NCBI GenBank assembly: GCA_020848545.1
Contig: JADLHZ010000026.1
Span: 1 to 64,000, forward strand
Direction of reading: 5' to 3'
Length of the DNA: 64,000 bases
DNA from: Deltaproteobacteria bacterium
Lineage (GTDB): Bacteria > Myxococcota > JADLHZ01
Shown one piece after another: positions 53,601 to 61,822 of the stretch. How positions within the stretch are numbered: position 1 is the first letter of the stretch; each line of letters starts with the position of its first letter. A program made the translations under genes and the position numbers. The notes beneath the pieces are model-generated. The model ran no database searches. It was given only the letters and a program-made list of their open reading frames with translations, and had not been told where the DNA came from.

Positions 53601-56600
53601 AACGCCGTCACCGACGTGCGGACGAGATCCCACGGCGCTTGCTTGGTCATCTTCCACGCCGCGTCGAGATCGCTTGTGAGCGCGTGGCCGGCGATGTTGC
53701 CGGCGGTGCCGAGCGCGTTGCCGGCGGTGCTCCACTTCGAAATCTGCGCCGCGACCTTCCACCACGGCGCGCCGGGCTGCAGGCGTGAGACGCCGATCAG
53801 CGGCAGCACCACGCCCACGCTCGCGCCAGCGCCTTGCAACATCGCCGCGCGGGCGTCCTTGAACGTCTGCTTGATCGAGAAGTCGCCGGCGAACGCCTGC
53901 TTGCTGAGCGAGATCGTCACGCCGAACGCCGTCGACACGGCGGTGCCGGCACGGACCGCTCGCCACGCGCGGACCAATGTGCTTGCGCCCTTCGCCGCCG
54001 TCGCCGCGCGAAACACCTTCAGGGCGCGCATGCTCGGCAGGATGAAGCTCCACGCTTCGATCCACACTTCGCCGGCGAAGCGCCAGCTGTCGGCGAGCTT
54101 CTGGACGCCGGTGCGATAGACCTCGTCCGAGACGCGTAGCTCCGCCTCCATGGCCTCGGTGAGCTGGTAACAAGTGGCGAGCTCGACGGCGATCTTGTTG
54201 AGGATGTCGTTCGCTTCCGTCGAGTCGCCCTTGCCGGCCGCGCGCAGCCCTTCGTACGCGAACACGAGCGCGCGTGCGGCGACCGTGCGGCGGCCGAGCT
54301 CCCCGACGCGGCGCCCGTCGATGGTGCCGGGGATCACGTTGAAGGTCGTCATCAAGATGGCTTCTTTGGTGTCGACGCCCATCTCTTTGGCGTATTTTTC
54401 GAACTTCTCTTCGTAGTTCTTGAGCGACTCCCAACCCTTCTGGGTCGGCGGCGGGAGCGCCTCGCGCGTATTCCGGATGAGCTGGCGCAGGTCCGACGCA
54501 TTCAAGTACGCGCTGACGACCGCTTGCCACTGCGCCGGAAAGTTCTTCTCGACCACCTTGCCGAGCTGCTGCGTCGGGTGCGCGCCGGCCCACTCGAGGA
54601 GCAGCCACTGCTTCTCGGTCTTCGACAGGTTCTCGACGACCTTGCGCACTTGCTCGGTGTCTTTGCTCTCGAGGGCGGCGTGCAAGAGCGGCACGAGCGC
54701 GACGGCGCCGGGGAAGTACACCGGCATGCTGTCCGCTTTGCCTTCCTTCTCGAGGTTCGCCTTGAAGCCCTCCGGCCAATACTTCTCGCCGAAAAACAGC
54801 ACGCTGAACTTCACGCCCTGCGTCTCGACGCGCAAGACGGTGTCGGCGAACCCGCGGACGGCCGCCGGGCTCGCGCGGCCGCGCGGATCGATCCCGAACG
54901 CGCTCTTCAGCGGCGGATACTTTTCGGCCAGCCGCACGAGCTCGTGCACGCCGATGCTCATCGCGTCGGCCTTCGCCGGATCTTTGCTCATCGCCACGAG
55001 CTCGGTCCACGTGACGCTCGGGTTCACTTCGAGCCAGTCGGCGAGCTTCTTCAAGTCGCTCGATTCGAGCTGGCCCTGCGACTCGAGCACGTTCAAGCTC
55101 GCCTTCAACGCGCCGGTGGCGTGACGCTTCTTGTCCAGCGATTCGAGCTCACCGTGCGAGCGCGGCTTCGGCGGATCGAGGAGGTCGTCCACCTTCTCGG
55201 CGTTCATGAAGCGCTCGATGGTGTCGCGATCGAGCGGGAGCTTGTTCGTGAGCTTGCCGAAGACCTGCTGCGCGTTCAGGAAGAGCGCGTGAAGATCGCT
55301 GCCGTCTTCCTTCGGCTCGGGCAGCTCCACGCCGTAGACCTCCGAGATCCACAGGCGCATGTGCGCGTAGCCGAAGAACTCGCGCGTGCGCGTGTACTCG
55401 TCGAGCGCGGTGTAGAAGAGCCTCTGCGCCTGAAAGTCGTCGTTCGGCCCGAGCGTCAAAGTGACCGGAATCATCTCCTTCGGATTCTTCGGATCCGGCA
55501 TCGAGTAGCTCAGGCGATAGACTTCTTCGTTCTCGCCTTTCTTGTTCATGCGCACGTCGCCCGTGAGCACGCCCGGCGGGTACGCGGGCGCCAGCTGCTT
55601 CAACGACGCGAAGAGCGACGATCCCTTGGCGTCTTCCGGAAACGCGCGGACGTCGAAGCCGTAGATCCTGAGCGCGTTGCCCAGGACGTCGCGGAACGCC
55701 TCGCGCCGGTTCTGCACGCCGTCCGCGGTCACGACCAGGCCGCCGGCGAGCTGATCGATGAGCTCGATGCGTTGCGCCAGCGTCATCTTGCGATCGGCAG
55801 GGCCCATCGGATCGTTGAGCAGCGCGTACGCGTGCTTCAAATCGAGCACCTCGGCGTAGGTCTTCGGCGGATCCTTCTTGTACTTTTCTAGCTTGGCGGT
55901 CGCTTCGTCGCGCGCGTCGGTCAGGTGCTTCTTCTCGGCGAGCAGGAGATCCCTCTGCTCTTTGTACTTCGGCAGCGCCGCGTCGAAGTCGGCGTCGTTG
56001 CCGCTCGCGAACAGCGCCTTCGTGTCTTCGAGCAGCGTGCCGGCGCCGTGGATCGCGGCGTCGGCGCGCTCGTTGCGTATGAAATCGTCTGCTTGCTGCA
56101 GACCTTCGACGAGGATGGTGACGTGCCGCTTCGCGGCGTCGAGCTTCGTGAGTGCACCCTCGGTCAAGGTCAGCATGCGATCTTCGGCGGCGGAGCGCGG
56201 GTTCTTCTTCGCGAGCTCCGCTCGAAACACTTCGAGCTCGTCGCGGCGCGCTCCGAGCGTCGCGGCGTGCTTCAACGCGCCGGCGAGCTTCGGATCTTTC
56301 GCTTCGGTGAAAGCGCCGTACGCTTCGAGCTCAGTCGAAGCCCCGCGGTAGGAAGCGACGCCGCGGGCCAGGGTCTTTTCGTCCTCCGCGCTCTGCGTCG
56401 CGATGCCGTCGGCGTGGGCGGTGACGCGCTTCTTCAGCTCGCGGAACTTGTCGAGCTCGCGCTGCGCCCGCGCGATGATGAAGCCGCAGTCCTTCTGCAA
56501 GAGCGCGTTCTCAGGATGCGCCTTCTGGATCCGCTCGGCGTCTTTGATGATCGCCACGTAGCGATTTTCGCCGGCCTGCATCGCCTTCTCGGTCGCCTTC

Positions 56601-57910
56601 CAATCTTCGCCGAAGGCGTCGTGCAGCTTCCTGGCGTCCGCCAGCCAGTGGTCGAGGGCGGCGAGCGCTTTGTCTCTATCGGCTTTCGTCGCGGTGGGCG
56701 ACGAGAGGGTCGCGAGCGCGGCGTCGGCCTCTTTCGGTGCCGTGGCCTTCAAGCCGCCGGTCTTTCCATCCATGAAGACGAGGCCGGCGTTGCCCATGGC
56801 GCGCGTGCGCAGGTCCGCGAAGTCCTGCGCCGTCAGCGGCAGCTTGCTGTCGATGAGGAGCTGCAGCGCCTTGTCGTCGAGGTAGCCGCTCTCGACGAGC
56901 TTGACGTTGCTCTTGTCGGCGAGCGCCGCCATCGAGATCGCGTCGCGCCGCTTCAAGTCGGCTTGAAACCCGAGGCGCTCGGGCTCGGGGATCGTCAGCA
57001 AGACGCGATCGATGGACGCGCGCTTGTCTTTGTCTGTCTTGCCGTCGACGAGCAGCGCGACGACGCCGGCTTTCTCGGTCGTCGTCAGCTCGTTGATGAT
57101 GCGCTCGACGAACGCCGGGCGCGACGCTTCGGGCAGCGCGTCGAGCACGACCTCCGGGTTGATCTTCTTTTCGCGCGTCGCGGCGATGAACGCGATGAAC
57201 TCCGGCTTGTCCGGCGGGCCGATCGAGCCGACGACCTTGTTCACCGTTTGCTGATCGAAGTGCTCGGACAAGAGGTGCAAGAGCGCGAGCAGCCAGTGCC
57301 AGAAGCCGCCCGAGAGCTCGGCGACCACAGCCGCCTTCTGCGGCGCGTCGGCGTAGTCGAGCGTGAGGCCGAGGAGCGCGTCACGCCGGCCGGGATCGTC
57401 CATCTCGGCGATCATGCGGCCGTAGCCGTCGCCGATCGCCTTGGTCAGGGCTGCCGCGCGTTGTTTCTTCTCGTTCGCTGGTCCGGTCTCGATGTACTCG
57501 CTGACCAGCCGGACGATCTCCCGCTCGTCGCGCCACGAGGTCGCGCCGTCGCAGAGGTTCTTGATCTTGCCGGCGACGACGTCCTCGGGCTTCGGCGGCG
57601 GTTGCGTCAGGCGGCCTTGCTTCGGCGCCGGCTTCGGTGCCGGAACGGCGTTCTCGTCGATCCGATCGCCGTCCTTTGCCTGCTTGTTCTCGACGACCGG
57701 CCCCGGCGCCTCGGTCTCGATGCCGAGCGGCTGCGGATCCGCTTCCTTCGCCTTCGGCCGGAGGTCGTTTCGGATGTAGTTCAAGACACTTGATTGTCGC
57801 ACCTGGACCGAGGGCAAGCCAGGGAACTCACGGGCGAATTCGCGCCAGGAGGGGGGCGGTCGTTTTGCCTTGTCGTTTCGCGCCGAATTTGCGACGCCGC
57901 GCATCCCCAA
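47684..57910 (-). CDS. Giant multidomain protein (kinase-like, papain-like protease, GNAT-like)
   Basis: Up to 3408 aa. The start is uncertain: TTG 57910, ATG 57904 or GTG 57802. The last leaves room for the divergent promoter, and codon use before it is less GC-rich. In order: helical N-terminal region; hydrophobic region 53500-54070 rich in Gly/Ala; a kinase-like domain around 52400-52800 with YFFKPFG (Lys), NNDRHSNGN and VKVIDHESSF, as in PI3/4-kinase or HipA folds; a papain-fold protease around 50290-51090 with LKDSCAPTAAQ (Cys), NGHHQLWLHEM (His) and VFDPDP (Asp); repeated beta modules around 49490-50075; and a GNAT-like end with TIDQRYQGNKIAEAV near 48170. There is no export signal. I infer an effector or toxin-like role; this is not established. 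Confidence 0.8.
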   Translation of the reverse strand: MGMRGVANSARNDKAKRPPPSWREFAREFPGLPSVQVRQSSVLNYIRNDLRPKAKEADPQPLGIETEAPGPVVENKQAKDGDRIDENAVPAPKPAPKQGRLTQPPPKPEDVVAGKIKNLCDGATSWRDEREIVRLVSEYIETGPANEKKQRAAALTKAIGDGYGRMIAEMDDPGRRDALLGLTLDYADAPQKAAVVAELSGGFWHWLLALLHLLSEHFDQQTVNKVVGSIGPPDKPEFIAFIAATREKKINPEVVLDALPEASRPAFVERIINELTTTEKAGVVALLVDGKTDKDKRASIDRVLLTIPEPERLGFQADLKRRDAISMAALADKSNVKLVESGYLDDKALQLLIDSKLPLTAQDFADLRTRAMGNAGLVFMDGKTGGLKATAPKEADAALATLSSPTATKADRDKALAALDHWLADARKLHDAFGEDWKATEKAMQAGENRYVAIIKDAERIQKAHPENALLQKDCGFIIARAQRELDKFRELKKRVTAHADGIATQSAEDEKTLARGVASYRGASTELEAYGAFTEAKDPKLAGALKHAATLGARRDELEVFRAELAKKNPRSAAEDRMLTLTEGALTKLDAAKRHVTILVEGLQQADDFIRNERADAAIHGAGTLLEDTKALFASGNDADFDAALPKYKEQRDLLLAEKKHLTDARDEATAKLEKYKKDPPKTYAEVLDLKHAYALLNDPMGPADRKMTLAQRIELIDQLAGGLVVTADGVQNRREAFRDVLGNALRIYGFDVRAFPEDAKGSSLFASLKQLAPAYPPGVLTGDVRMNKKGENEEVYRLSYSMPDPKNPKEMIPVTLTLGPNDDFQAQRLFYTALDEYTRTREFFGYAHMRLWISEVYGVELPEPKEDGSDLHALFLNAQQVFGKLTNKLPLDRDTIERFMNAEKVDDLLDPPKPRSHGELESLDKKRHATGALKASLNVLESQGQLESSDLKKLADWLEVNPSVTWTELVAMSKDPAKADAMSIGVHELVRLAEKYPPLKSAFGIDPRGRASPAAVRGFADTVLRVETQGVKFSVLFFGEKYWPEGFKANLEKEGKADSMPVYFPGAVALVPLLHAALESKDTEQVRKVVENLSKTEKQWLLLEWAGAHPTQQLGKVVEKNFPAQWQAVVSAYLNASDLRQLIRNTREALPPPTQKGWESLKNYEEKFEKYAKEMGVDTKEAILMTTFNVIPGTIDGRRVGELGRRTVAARALVFAYEGLRAAGKGDSTEANDILNKIAVELATCYQLTEAMEAELRVSDEVYRTGVQKLADSWRFAGEVWIEAWSFILPSMRALKVFRAATAAKGASTLVRAWRAVRAGTAVSTAFGVTISLSKQAFAGDFSIKQTFKDARAAMLQGAGASVGVVLPLIGVSRLQPGAPWWKVAAQISKWSTAGNALGTAGNIAGHALTSDLDAAWKMTKQAPWDLVRTSVTAFLLAPLARFNGITGRIIDVSTGVGEEYLMGKAGRALGFDVHTDLKSLVRAGFQGGVQGHMMEVAHNKDAAASKEATKLKEEGTLVRMPGEPETVKPSWTIKEIDPRFGDFVLKNEHGVERIVGADALMRVNSHVNNKSETRAALVEAKPAIVEVKPGGPVVIEAKPTGAVVKADPHDQATRALALLEKKAETTRGDPKNERQHERIDDPDVVQEGLTDYYKKEGERALTEHVEAVLEHPDNKRFEADVTKAYDAKDYPELMPKGASKEKPGKGKSSEIYQVKDQEGNTLYFFKPFGDGNASRVMNELGTYTLDSALGLGLSPKVTIGKVDGKMGAVIEAVGKPFQELPNTVKAQQELMGPDYERAIADLRAFDYLTGNNDRHSNGNVWVDPNSFSVKVIDHESSFRGGLVPTKKADRPISGGVLPVELYTMAYSERYIAGFKKLSPDGLRQQFSGILSAPQIEMLVARYYVQKADIAAKHPGAFAEAAPAKMAEKPSGDLFAERKANGKADGLFGNHDAKKLPEKQYDAAADVLTKYKDGKVRAEIDRGVVVITHTSKDGAVTTHRIGEDGKPAQAAPAPGATIVGASSHVKMPGAKEGEGASLVRIDKGEAVFRSDKGEKRVSMMKVIAENPHVLVGSVVTVDKKVYVVRSYENGQVTLRPHGEGADLHMPMKDLYGKAAESVNALYKEPRVRVMREVKVESELKLKDDHDFVLVRVEGDKAVVRDVKTGKTERVPHDRVAYEQSGLALSAMPQVTQRRYDQRMEKLFELGNEQALAEWGRFRAEVADRSPEHAAVVARMFANGATIEKIKATYEKIKGIAREDLAEALSMRGLYQHLKDSCAPTAAQWGLGARAPDLAYVFTSDPKAVQQIQHMWLKRGGGGSKSHERSAYEDFTRADPTRVETDHTFYVTKDLQGDETAKHLLEMKKGETAFVEVSTKKGTKRYEIYVDGNPKELRMKGLRGLFGPVKLVGTDGGITLNGKTVTAIGVPHALDLPAQHGGMMIDTNPDIMLHFEAVVGEKAKRHDLGGTDEADTKAMVRAQLADGKPVPLAVRWETDQNGVLAKTGWAANGHHQLWLHEMKVVDGVEKVLVFDPDPAFQKRYPDGAWLTLDEVYRFPSPSVDGVIGRPYLVWFAESVPAPKTVTGERATSEPGIPDSKGPKSDTLAHLEKKPDSVLKMKVQIDNARYEIVSRQQDGGYSLKPLSPREHRLSLSERAIAQLPEVQKFIRIDNAPLELADVYKDPTRTYGVKIEVDGESYTAAKVSHDGESILFTPDSGTGPLYERRIKDVVDMPEYQHHAAENEPFLAKLEHDTSTISTVKLQIDGETYVQESIGKGNGFNFATKGLKKTRHFSLAELAARPEVRQAILEQVQHEAAVKKAAAKKDEAKPGAGPNDVTPVLRMNALPSADEKRARAAFDKATKDYEKAFGDPTPVKGTMETIASYGALAYVPEWHLKILAVDAARLAKDPAFQQRLAAYAALPDWVRASGAAGLMRSVVYGGPEAAATIKRFGEWAAKDPQGASKIAPVLEEMFGASNADTHFENARAANQGAADVRTGREQKGRSAWADNERAGYDAVVADLIARGAKGETPGVPFETTGFGKLVKWIASSWENHGDMAGFAKLLADYPTVAERKLLNDILYRQKNAGLDFDAAALRRVLSEVMKQPTPGPLAIKNFVDAHPGALKPERIRIDGKRFSKHDDKIYGADLTKLLASSKNDLGANGAALESIMGRPISRAVLEKAFTPPIEGLRTEVVGLQEIKPGYIMVKMVIRDADGRPVATINRSFEKAADGHLIVHRSLFTIDQRYQGNKIAEAVDPQLTSFLKAAVDPKRLAEVEIRVLANISVGVYEWAKTFAWKDEQTRDNMKHQARMWLEEMRYTKPEIYTDAVIADALRFIDAAKSPRDIAMLDVVDPRNPPKMLRISDPDAPDGLRIKDDHLGKVMMLMGVSMWEGVQRPFANNAKNGANK

Positions 57911-57913
57911 AGC

Positions 57914-60412
57914 ATGGTCAAGCGCGCCGACACCCCAGAGCTTCTCGCGCCGGCCGGCGATGACGAGTGTTTACGCGCAGCGGTCAACGCCGGCGCCGAC
58001 GCCGTCTATTTCGGCCTGCGCGACGGCTTCAACGCACGGGCGCGCGCGGCGAACTTCGCCGTCGAGGATCTGCCGCGCACCTTCGACTACTTGCACGCGC
58101 GTGGCGTACGCGGCTTCGTCACCTTCAACACGCTGGTCTTCGACAGCGAGCTCGCGTTGGCAGAGCGTACGCTCGCGGCGATCGCTCGCGCCGGCGCCGA
58201 CGCGATCATCGTGCAGGACCTCGGCGTCGCCAAGCTCGCGCACGAGGTGTGCCCCGCGCTGCATTTGCACGCGTCGACGCAAATGACCGTGTCGAGCGCA
58301 GAAGGCGCGCGCATCGCTCAGGGCCTCGGCGTCACCCGCGTCGTCGTCCCGCGCGAGCTATCGATCACCGAGATCACGAAGCTCGCCGCCGGCACCGACG
58401 TCGAGCTCGAATGCTTCGTGCACGGCGCGCTCTGCATGAGCTGGTCCGGCCAGTGCTTGACCAGCGAAGCGCTCGAAGCGAGGAGCGCCAACCGCGGCCA
58501 GTGCGCGCAGAGCTGCCGCCTGCCCTATGATCTCTTCGTCGACGGCGCCCGGCGCGATCTCCACGACTTGAAGTACTTGCTCTCGCCGAAGGATCTCGCG
58601 GCGTACGATCTTCTGCCCGAGCTGCTCGCCGCCGGGATTTGTAGCTTCAAGCTCGAAGGCCGCATGAAGGGCAAAGAGTACGTGACCAACACGGTCGAGA
58701 AGTATCGGCGCGCGCTCGATCATGCGATCGACGCCAACGTACGCGGGCTCGACAAGGACGACGAGCGCGAGCTGCGCCTCACCTTCAGCCGTGGCTTTGG
58801 TCCGGGCTTCTTGAAGGGCAGCCATCATCAGACGCTCGTGCACGGAAAGTACCCAGGGCACCGCGGGGTCGAAGTCGGCCGCGTCGATCGCGTGGAAGAG
58901 GCGCGTGGCTACGTGTGGGTCACGCTCGTCGAGGGCGCGCCGGCGTTGTCTCCGGGCGACCGCGTGCTCTTCGATCAGCAGCGGCCGGAAGAGGACGAGC
59001 CCCGCGGCTCGCTCTTCGGCGTCGATCTTTTGGCCGGTGGCAAGGCGAAGCTCGTCTTCGGCGGCGAAGAAGCGGGCCGGCGCGGCAGCGGCGCCGATCT
59101 CGATCGCGTGCGGCCGGGCGACGTCGTCTACAAAGCGCGCGACATCGCCCTCGCGCGCAAGCTGAAGAAGATCGCCGAGACCGAGCGGCGCATCGCGGTC
59201 GACGTGCGGGTCACCGGCAGCATCGGCCGGCCGCTCGTCGCCGAGGCAGAGGACGCGCTCGGGCGCAGCGCGAAGAGCGAGAGCCAGACGCCGCTCGACG
59301 CTGCGCGCACGCGGCCGCTCGAGCGCGCGCTCGTCGAAGAGAAGCTCTGCGCGTTTGGCGAGACGCGCTTCGCGTTGCGCAGGCTCGACCTCGCGATCGA
59401 CGGCGCTGTCGCGATCGCGCCATCGGAGCTGAAGCGGATGCGCCGCGAGCTCACCGACGCGCTCGTCGAGCAGGCGATCGCGGCGCCGGCGCGGACGATC
59501 GTCGAGGCGGCGCCGCCGAAGCGGGTCACCGCGGGCGTCGAGCGATCGCGCCCGGTGCTCGTGCCGCTCTTGCGGACGCTGGAGCAGGTGGCGCAGGCCA
59601 TCGCGCTGAAGGACGCGCTCGCGCTCGAAGACGTCGAGCTCGACTTCATGGAGCTCGTTGGCCTCGGCGAGGCGGTCGAACGCGTCCGCGCCGCAGGGCT
59701 CTCCGTGATCATCGCGACGCCGCGCGTGCAAAAGCCGGGCGAGGAAGGCTACGATCGTCGCTTCGCGAACTTGCAGCCGGACGGTATCCTCGCCCGGCAC
59801 CTCGGCGCGCTCGAGCACTTCTTGCACGCCGATCGCGGGGTGCGCGTCCATGGAGATTTCTCACTCAACGCAACCAACGTCCGCACGGCGGCGGCGCTGC
59901 TCGAGCTCGGCCTCACGACGTTGACGCCGGCCTACGATCTCGATGCGACGCAGCTCTTGGCGCTCGTCGACGGCGTGCGCCCAGATCGCCTCGAAGTGAC
60001 GATCCACCAGCACCTGCCGCTCTATCACACCGAGCACTGCGTCTACGCGCACACGCTGTCGAAGGGGAAAGACTTCAAGGACTGCGGGCGGCCGTGCGAG
60101 GCGCACTTGATCCACCTGCAGGACACCCAGGGCCTCGCACATCCGGTCATCGTCGACGTCGGCTGCAGAAACACGGTGTTCAACGCGAAGGCGCAGAGCG
60201 CGGCGCTGGTGCTACAGAAGCTGCTCGTTGCAAACGTGGCGCGCTATCGCGTCGAGCTCGTGCGTGAAGACGCGGCCGAGACCGCGCTCGTCCTGACGAC
60301 CTACCGTGCGCTGCTCGACGGCAAGCTCGATGCGCGAGCGGCGGTGCGCTCCGTTGGCGCGATCGAGAAGTACGGCGTCAGCTCGGGCACCCTGCAAGTG
60401 CTCGCCGGCTGA
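57914..60412 (+). CDS. U32 family peptidase-like protein, RlhA type
   Basis: 832 aa. The U32 signature is clear: ELECFVHGALCMSWSGQC near 174, with SANRGQCAQSCRLPYDLF after it; these Cys bind an Fe-S cluster in the related proteins TrhP and RlhA. The N-terminal TIM-barrel (LLAPAGDDECLRAAVNAGAD, HASTQMTVSSAEGARI) is followed by a DUF3656-like region and a C-terminal half with GLTTLTPAYDLDATQL and CGRPCEAHL. RlhA hydroxylates C2501 of 23S rRNA and is the closest match by architecture. It is somewhat longer than RlhA of E. coli. ATG 57914 is used. The start lies very close to that of the divergent giant gene. Confidence 0.88.
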   Translation: MVKRADTPELLAPAGDDECLRAAVNAGADAVYFGLRDGFNARARAANFAVEDLPRTFDYLHARGVRGFVTFNTLVFDSELALAERTLAAIARAGADAIIVQDLGVAKLAHEVCPALHLHASTQMTVSSAEGARIAQGLGVTRVVVPRELSITEITKLAAGTDVELECFVHGALCMSWSGQCLTSEALEARSANRGQCAQSCRLPYDLFVDGARRDLHDLKYLLSPKDLAAYDLLPELLAAGICSFKLEGRMKGKEYVTNTVEKYRRALDHAIDANVRGLDKDDERELRLTFSRGFGPGFLKGSHHQTLVHGKYPGHRGVEVGRVDRVEEARGYVWVTLVEGAPALSPGDRVLFDQQRPEEDEPRGSLFGVDLLAGGKAKLVFGGEEAGRRGSGADLDRVRPGDVVYKARDIALARKLKKIAETERRIAVDVRVTGSIGRPLVAEAEDALGRSAKSESQTPLDAARTRPLERALVEEKLCAFGETRFALRRLDLAIDGAVAIAPSELKRMRRELTDALVEQAIAAPARTIVEAAPPKRVTAGVERSRPVLVPLLRTLEQVAQAIALKDALALEDVELDFMELVGLGEAVERVRAAGLSVIIATPRVQKPGEEGYDRRFANLQPDGILARHLGALEHFLHADRGVRVHGDFSLNATNVRTAAALLELGLTTLTPAYDLDATQLLALVDGVRPDRLEVTIHQHLPLYHTEHCVYAHTLSKGKDFKDCGRPCEAHLIHLQDTQGLAHPVIVDVGCRNTVFNAKAQSAALVLQKLLVANVARYRVELVREDAAETALVLTTYRALLDGKLDARAAVRSVGAIEKYGVSSGTLQVLAG

Positions 60413-60436
60413 TCACTTCGAGCGCGCTGGCGGGGG

Positions 60437-61231
60437 CTACCGCAGGAGGCGCGCGGCGAGCCAAGCGACGAGGGCGTCGAGCGCGTCGACGTGCAAGTAA
60501 TGGCCGGCGTCGAGCGCGTGCGTTTCGACTCCGAGCTCTGCGAGCCGCGCGCGATCGGCATGGGTGACGAAGCCGGATCGGCGGCCGTACGCGAGCGCGA
60601 GCTTCTGGGCGATCGCTTCGGCGTGCGGCCAAAGATCGTCGCCGCGCGACGCCTTGCCGAAGTCGACGAGCGCCTGCCGATCGATGCGCCAGACCAGGCG
60701 GCCGCCACCGTCGTTGCCGCCAACGTTCGCGAGGTTCATCAGGAGCCAATCGGCGAGCGCGGCGCTGAGGCCATGCTGCATCAACGCGGCGCGCGCTTCT
60801 GTGCGCGACGCGAACGACGCCGGCGCCGCGAGCAGGGCACGCGCGACCGTTTCGAGATCGGTGTTGCGATCGCCGATCGGGCCGGGCGCGATGTCGAGCA
60901 GCAGCACTTGCGCGACACGATCCGGGCGCTGGTTCGCCGCCTCGACGCCCACGCGACCGCCCATCGAGTGACCGACGATCGCGAGCGGCGCCGGCAGGGC
61001 GTCGGCGAACGCGACGACAGGTTCGACCAACGCGCGGAGATCGTAGGGCGGCTGCATCGGTGGCGACGTGCCGTGGCCCGGCAGGTCGGCGCTGATGATC
61101 GTGAGGTCGCTGCGCGCTTCGCTCAGCCGCTGCGCGAGCGAGGTGAGGTTTCGGCCAGAGCCGAGGAAGCCGTGGAGCAGGAGCACCGTGCGCGATCCTT
61201 CGCCGCGCTTGAAGTGAGCGAGCGTCATCAC
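60437..61231 (-). CDS. Alpha/beta hydrolase (YbfF-like)
   Basis: 264 aa esterase-like protein. RTVLLLHGFLGSGRNLTSLA gives the oxyanion loop near 15-34, LAIVGHSMGGRVGVEAA the nucleophile Ser near 93, and HALDAGHYLHVD the His near 240. ISADLPGHGTSPPM is a typical strand before the elbow. It resembles YbfF and related small esterases. The start is GTG 61231 or ATG 61228. A weak AAGGTAAG lies upstream. It converges on the U32 gene 24 nt from its stop. Confidence 0.87.
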   Translation of the reverse strand: MMTLAHFKRGEGSRTVLLLHGFLGSGRNLTSLAQRLSEARSDLTIISADLPGHGTSPPMQPPYDLRALVEPVVAFADALPAPLAIVGHSMGGRVGVEAANQRPDRVAQVLLLDIAPGPIGDRNTDLETVARALLAAPASFASRTEARAALMQHGLSAALADWLLMNLANVGGNDGGGRLVWRIDRQALVDFGKASRGDDLWPHAEAIAQKLALAYGRRSGFVTHADRARLAELGVETHALDAGHYLHVDALDALVAWLAARLLR

Positions 61232-61276
61232 TGCTTACCTTGAACCCGAGGCGCAGAGCTGGCAAGCCGAGCGCCC

Positions 61277-61822
61277 ATGCCTGCACCGAAGACGGTCACG
61301 ATCTACTGCGCCTCGGCGTCCGGCTTCGATGCGCGCTTCGCCGAAGCTGCGCGGGCGCTCGGCGCGGCGCTCGCGGGCCGCGGCGTCGCGATCGCCTACG
61401 GCGGCGCGCATGTCGGGCTCATGGGCATGACCGCCGACGCCGCGCGCGAAGCCGGCGGCCGCGTCATCGGCGTCATCCCGGAGCGCCTGGTCGAGCGCGA
61501 GGTGGCGCACGAGAATCTCACCGAGCTCGTGGTCGTCGACACCATGCACGAGCGCAAGCGGCAGATGGCCGATCTCGGCGACGCCTTCGTGGCGATGCCC
61601 GGCGGACTCGGCACGCTCGACGAGCTCTTCGAGATCGCCACCTGGTCGCAGCTCGGCATGCACACCAAGCCGATCGTGCTGCTCAATGTCGCCGGCTACT
61701 TCGATCATCTGATCGCGTTTCTGAACCACGCGGAGGAGAGCGGCCTCCTGCAAGCGCGCAACCGCGCGATCATCCAGCAAGTGGCCGACGTGCCGGCGTT
61801 GTTGTCGTTGCTCTTTGGCTAG
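61277..61822 (+). CDS. LOG family protein (cytokinin riboside 5'-monophosphate phosphoribohydrolase type)
   Basis: 181 aa. The motifs MHERKRQMADLGDAFVAMPG and PGGLGTLDELFEIATWSQLG are the LOG hallmarks (the Arg/Lys of MxERK and PGGxGTxxE), in a Rossmann-like fold that opens VTIYCASASGFDARF. The enzyme removes ribose 5-phosphate from a nucleotide; in most bacteria the natural substrate is uncertain. The ATG at 61277 gives the usual length. Its stop overlaps the stop of the anti-sigma gene (CTAG shared). Confidence 0.93.
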   Translation: MPAPKTVTIYCASASGFDARFAEAARALGAALAGRGVAIAYGGAHVGLMGMTADAAREAGGRVIGVIPERLVEREVAHENLTELVVVDTMHERKRQMADLGDAFVAMPGGLGTLDELFEIATWSQLGMHTKPIVLLNVAGYFDHLIAFLNHAEESGLLQARNRAIIQQVADVPALLSLLFG

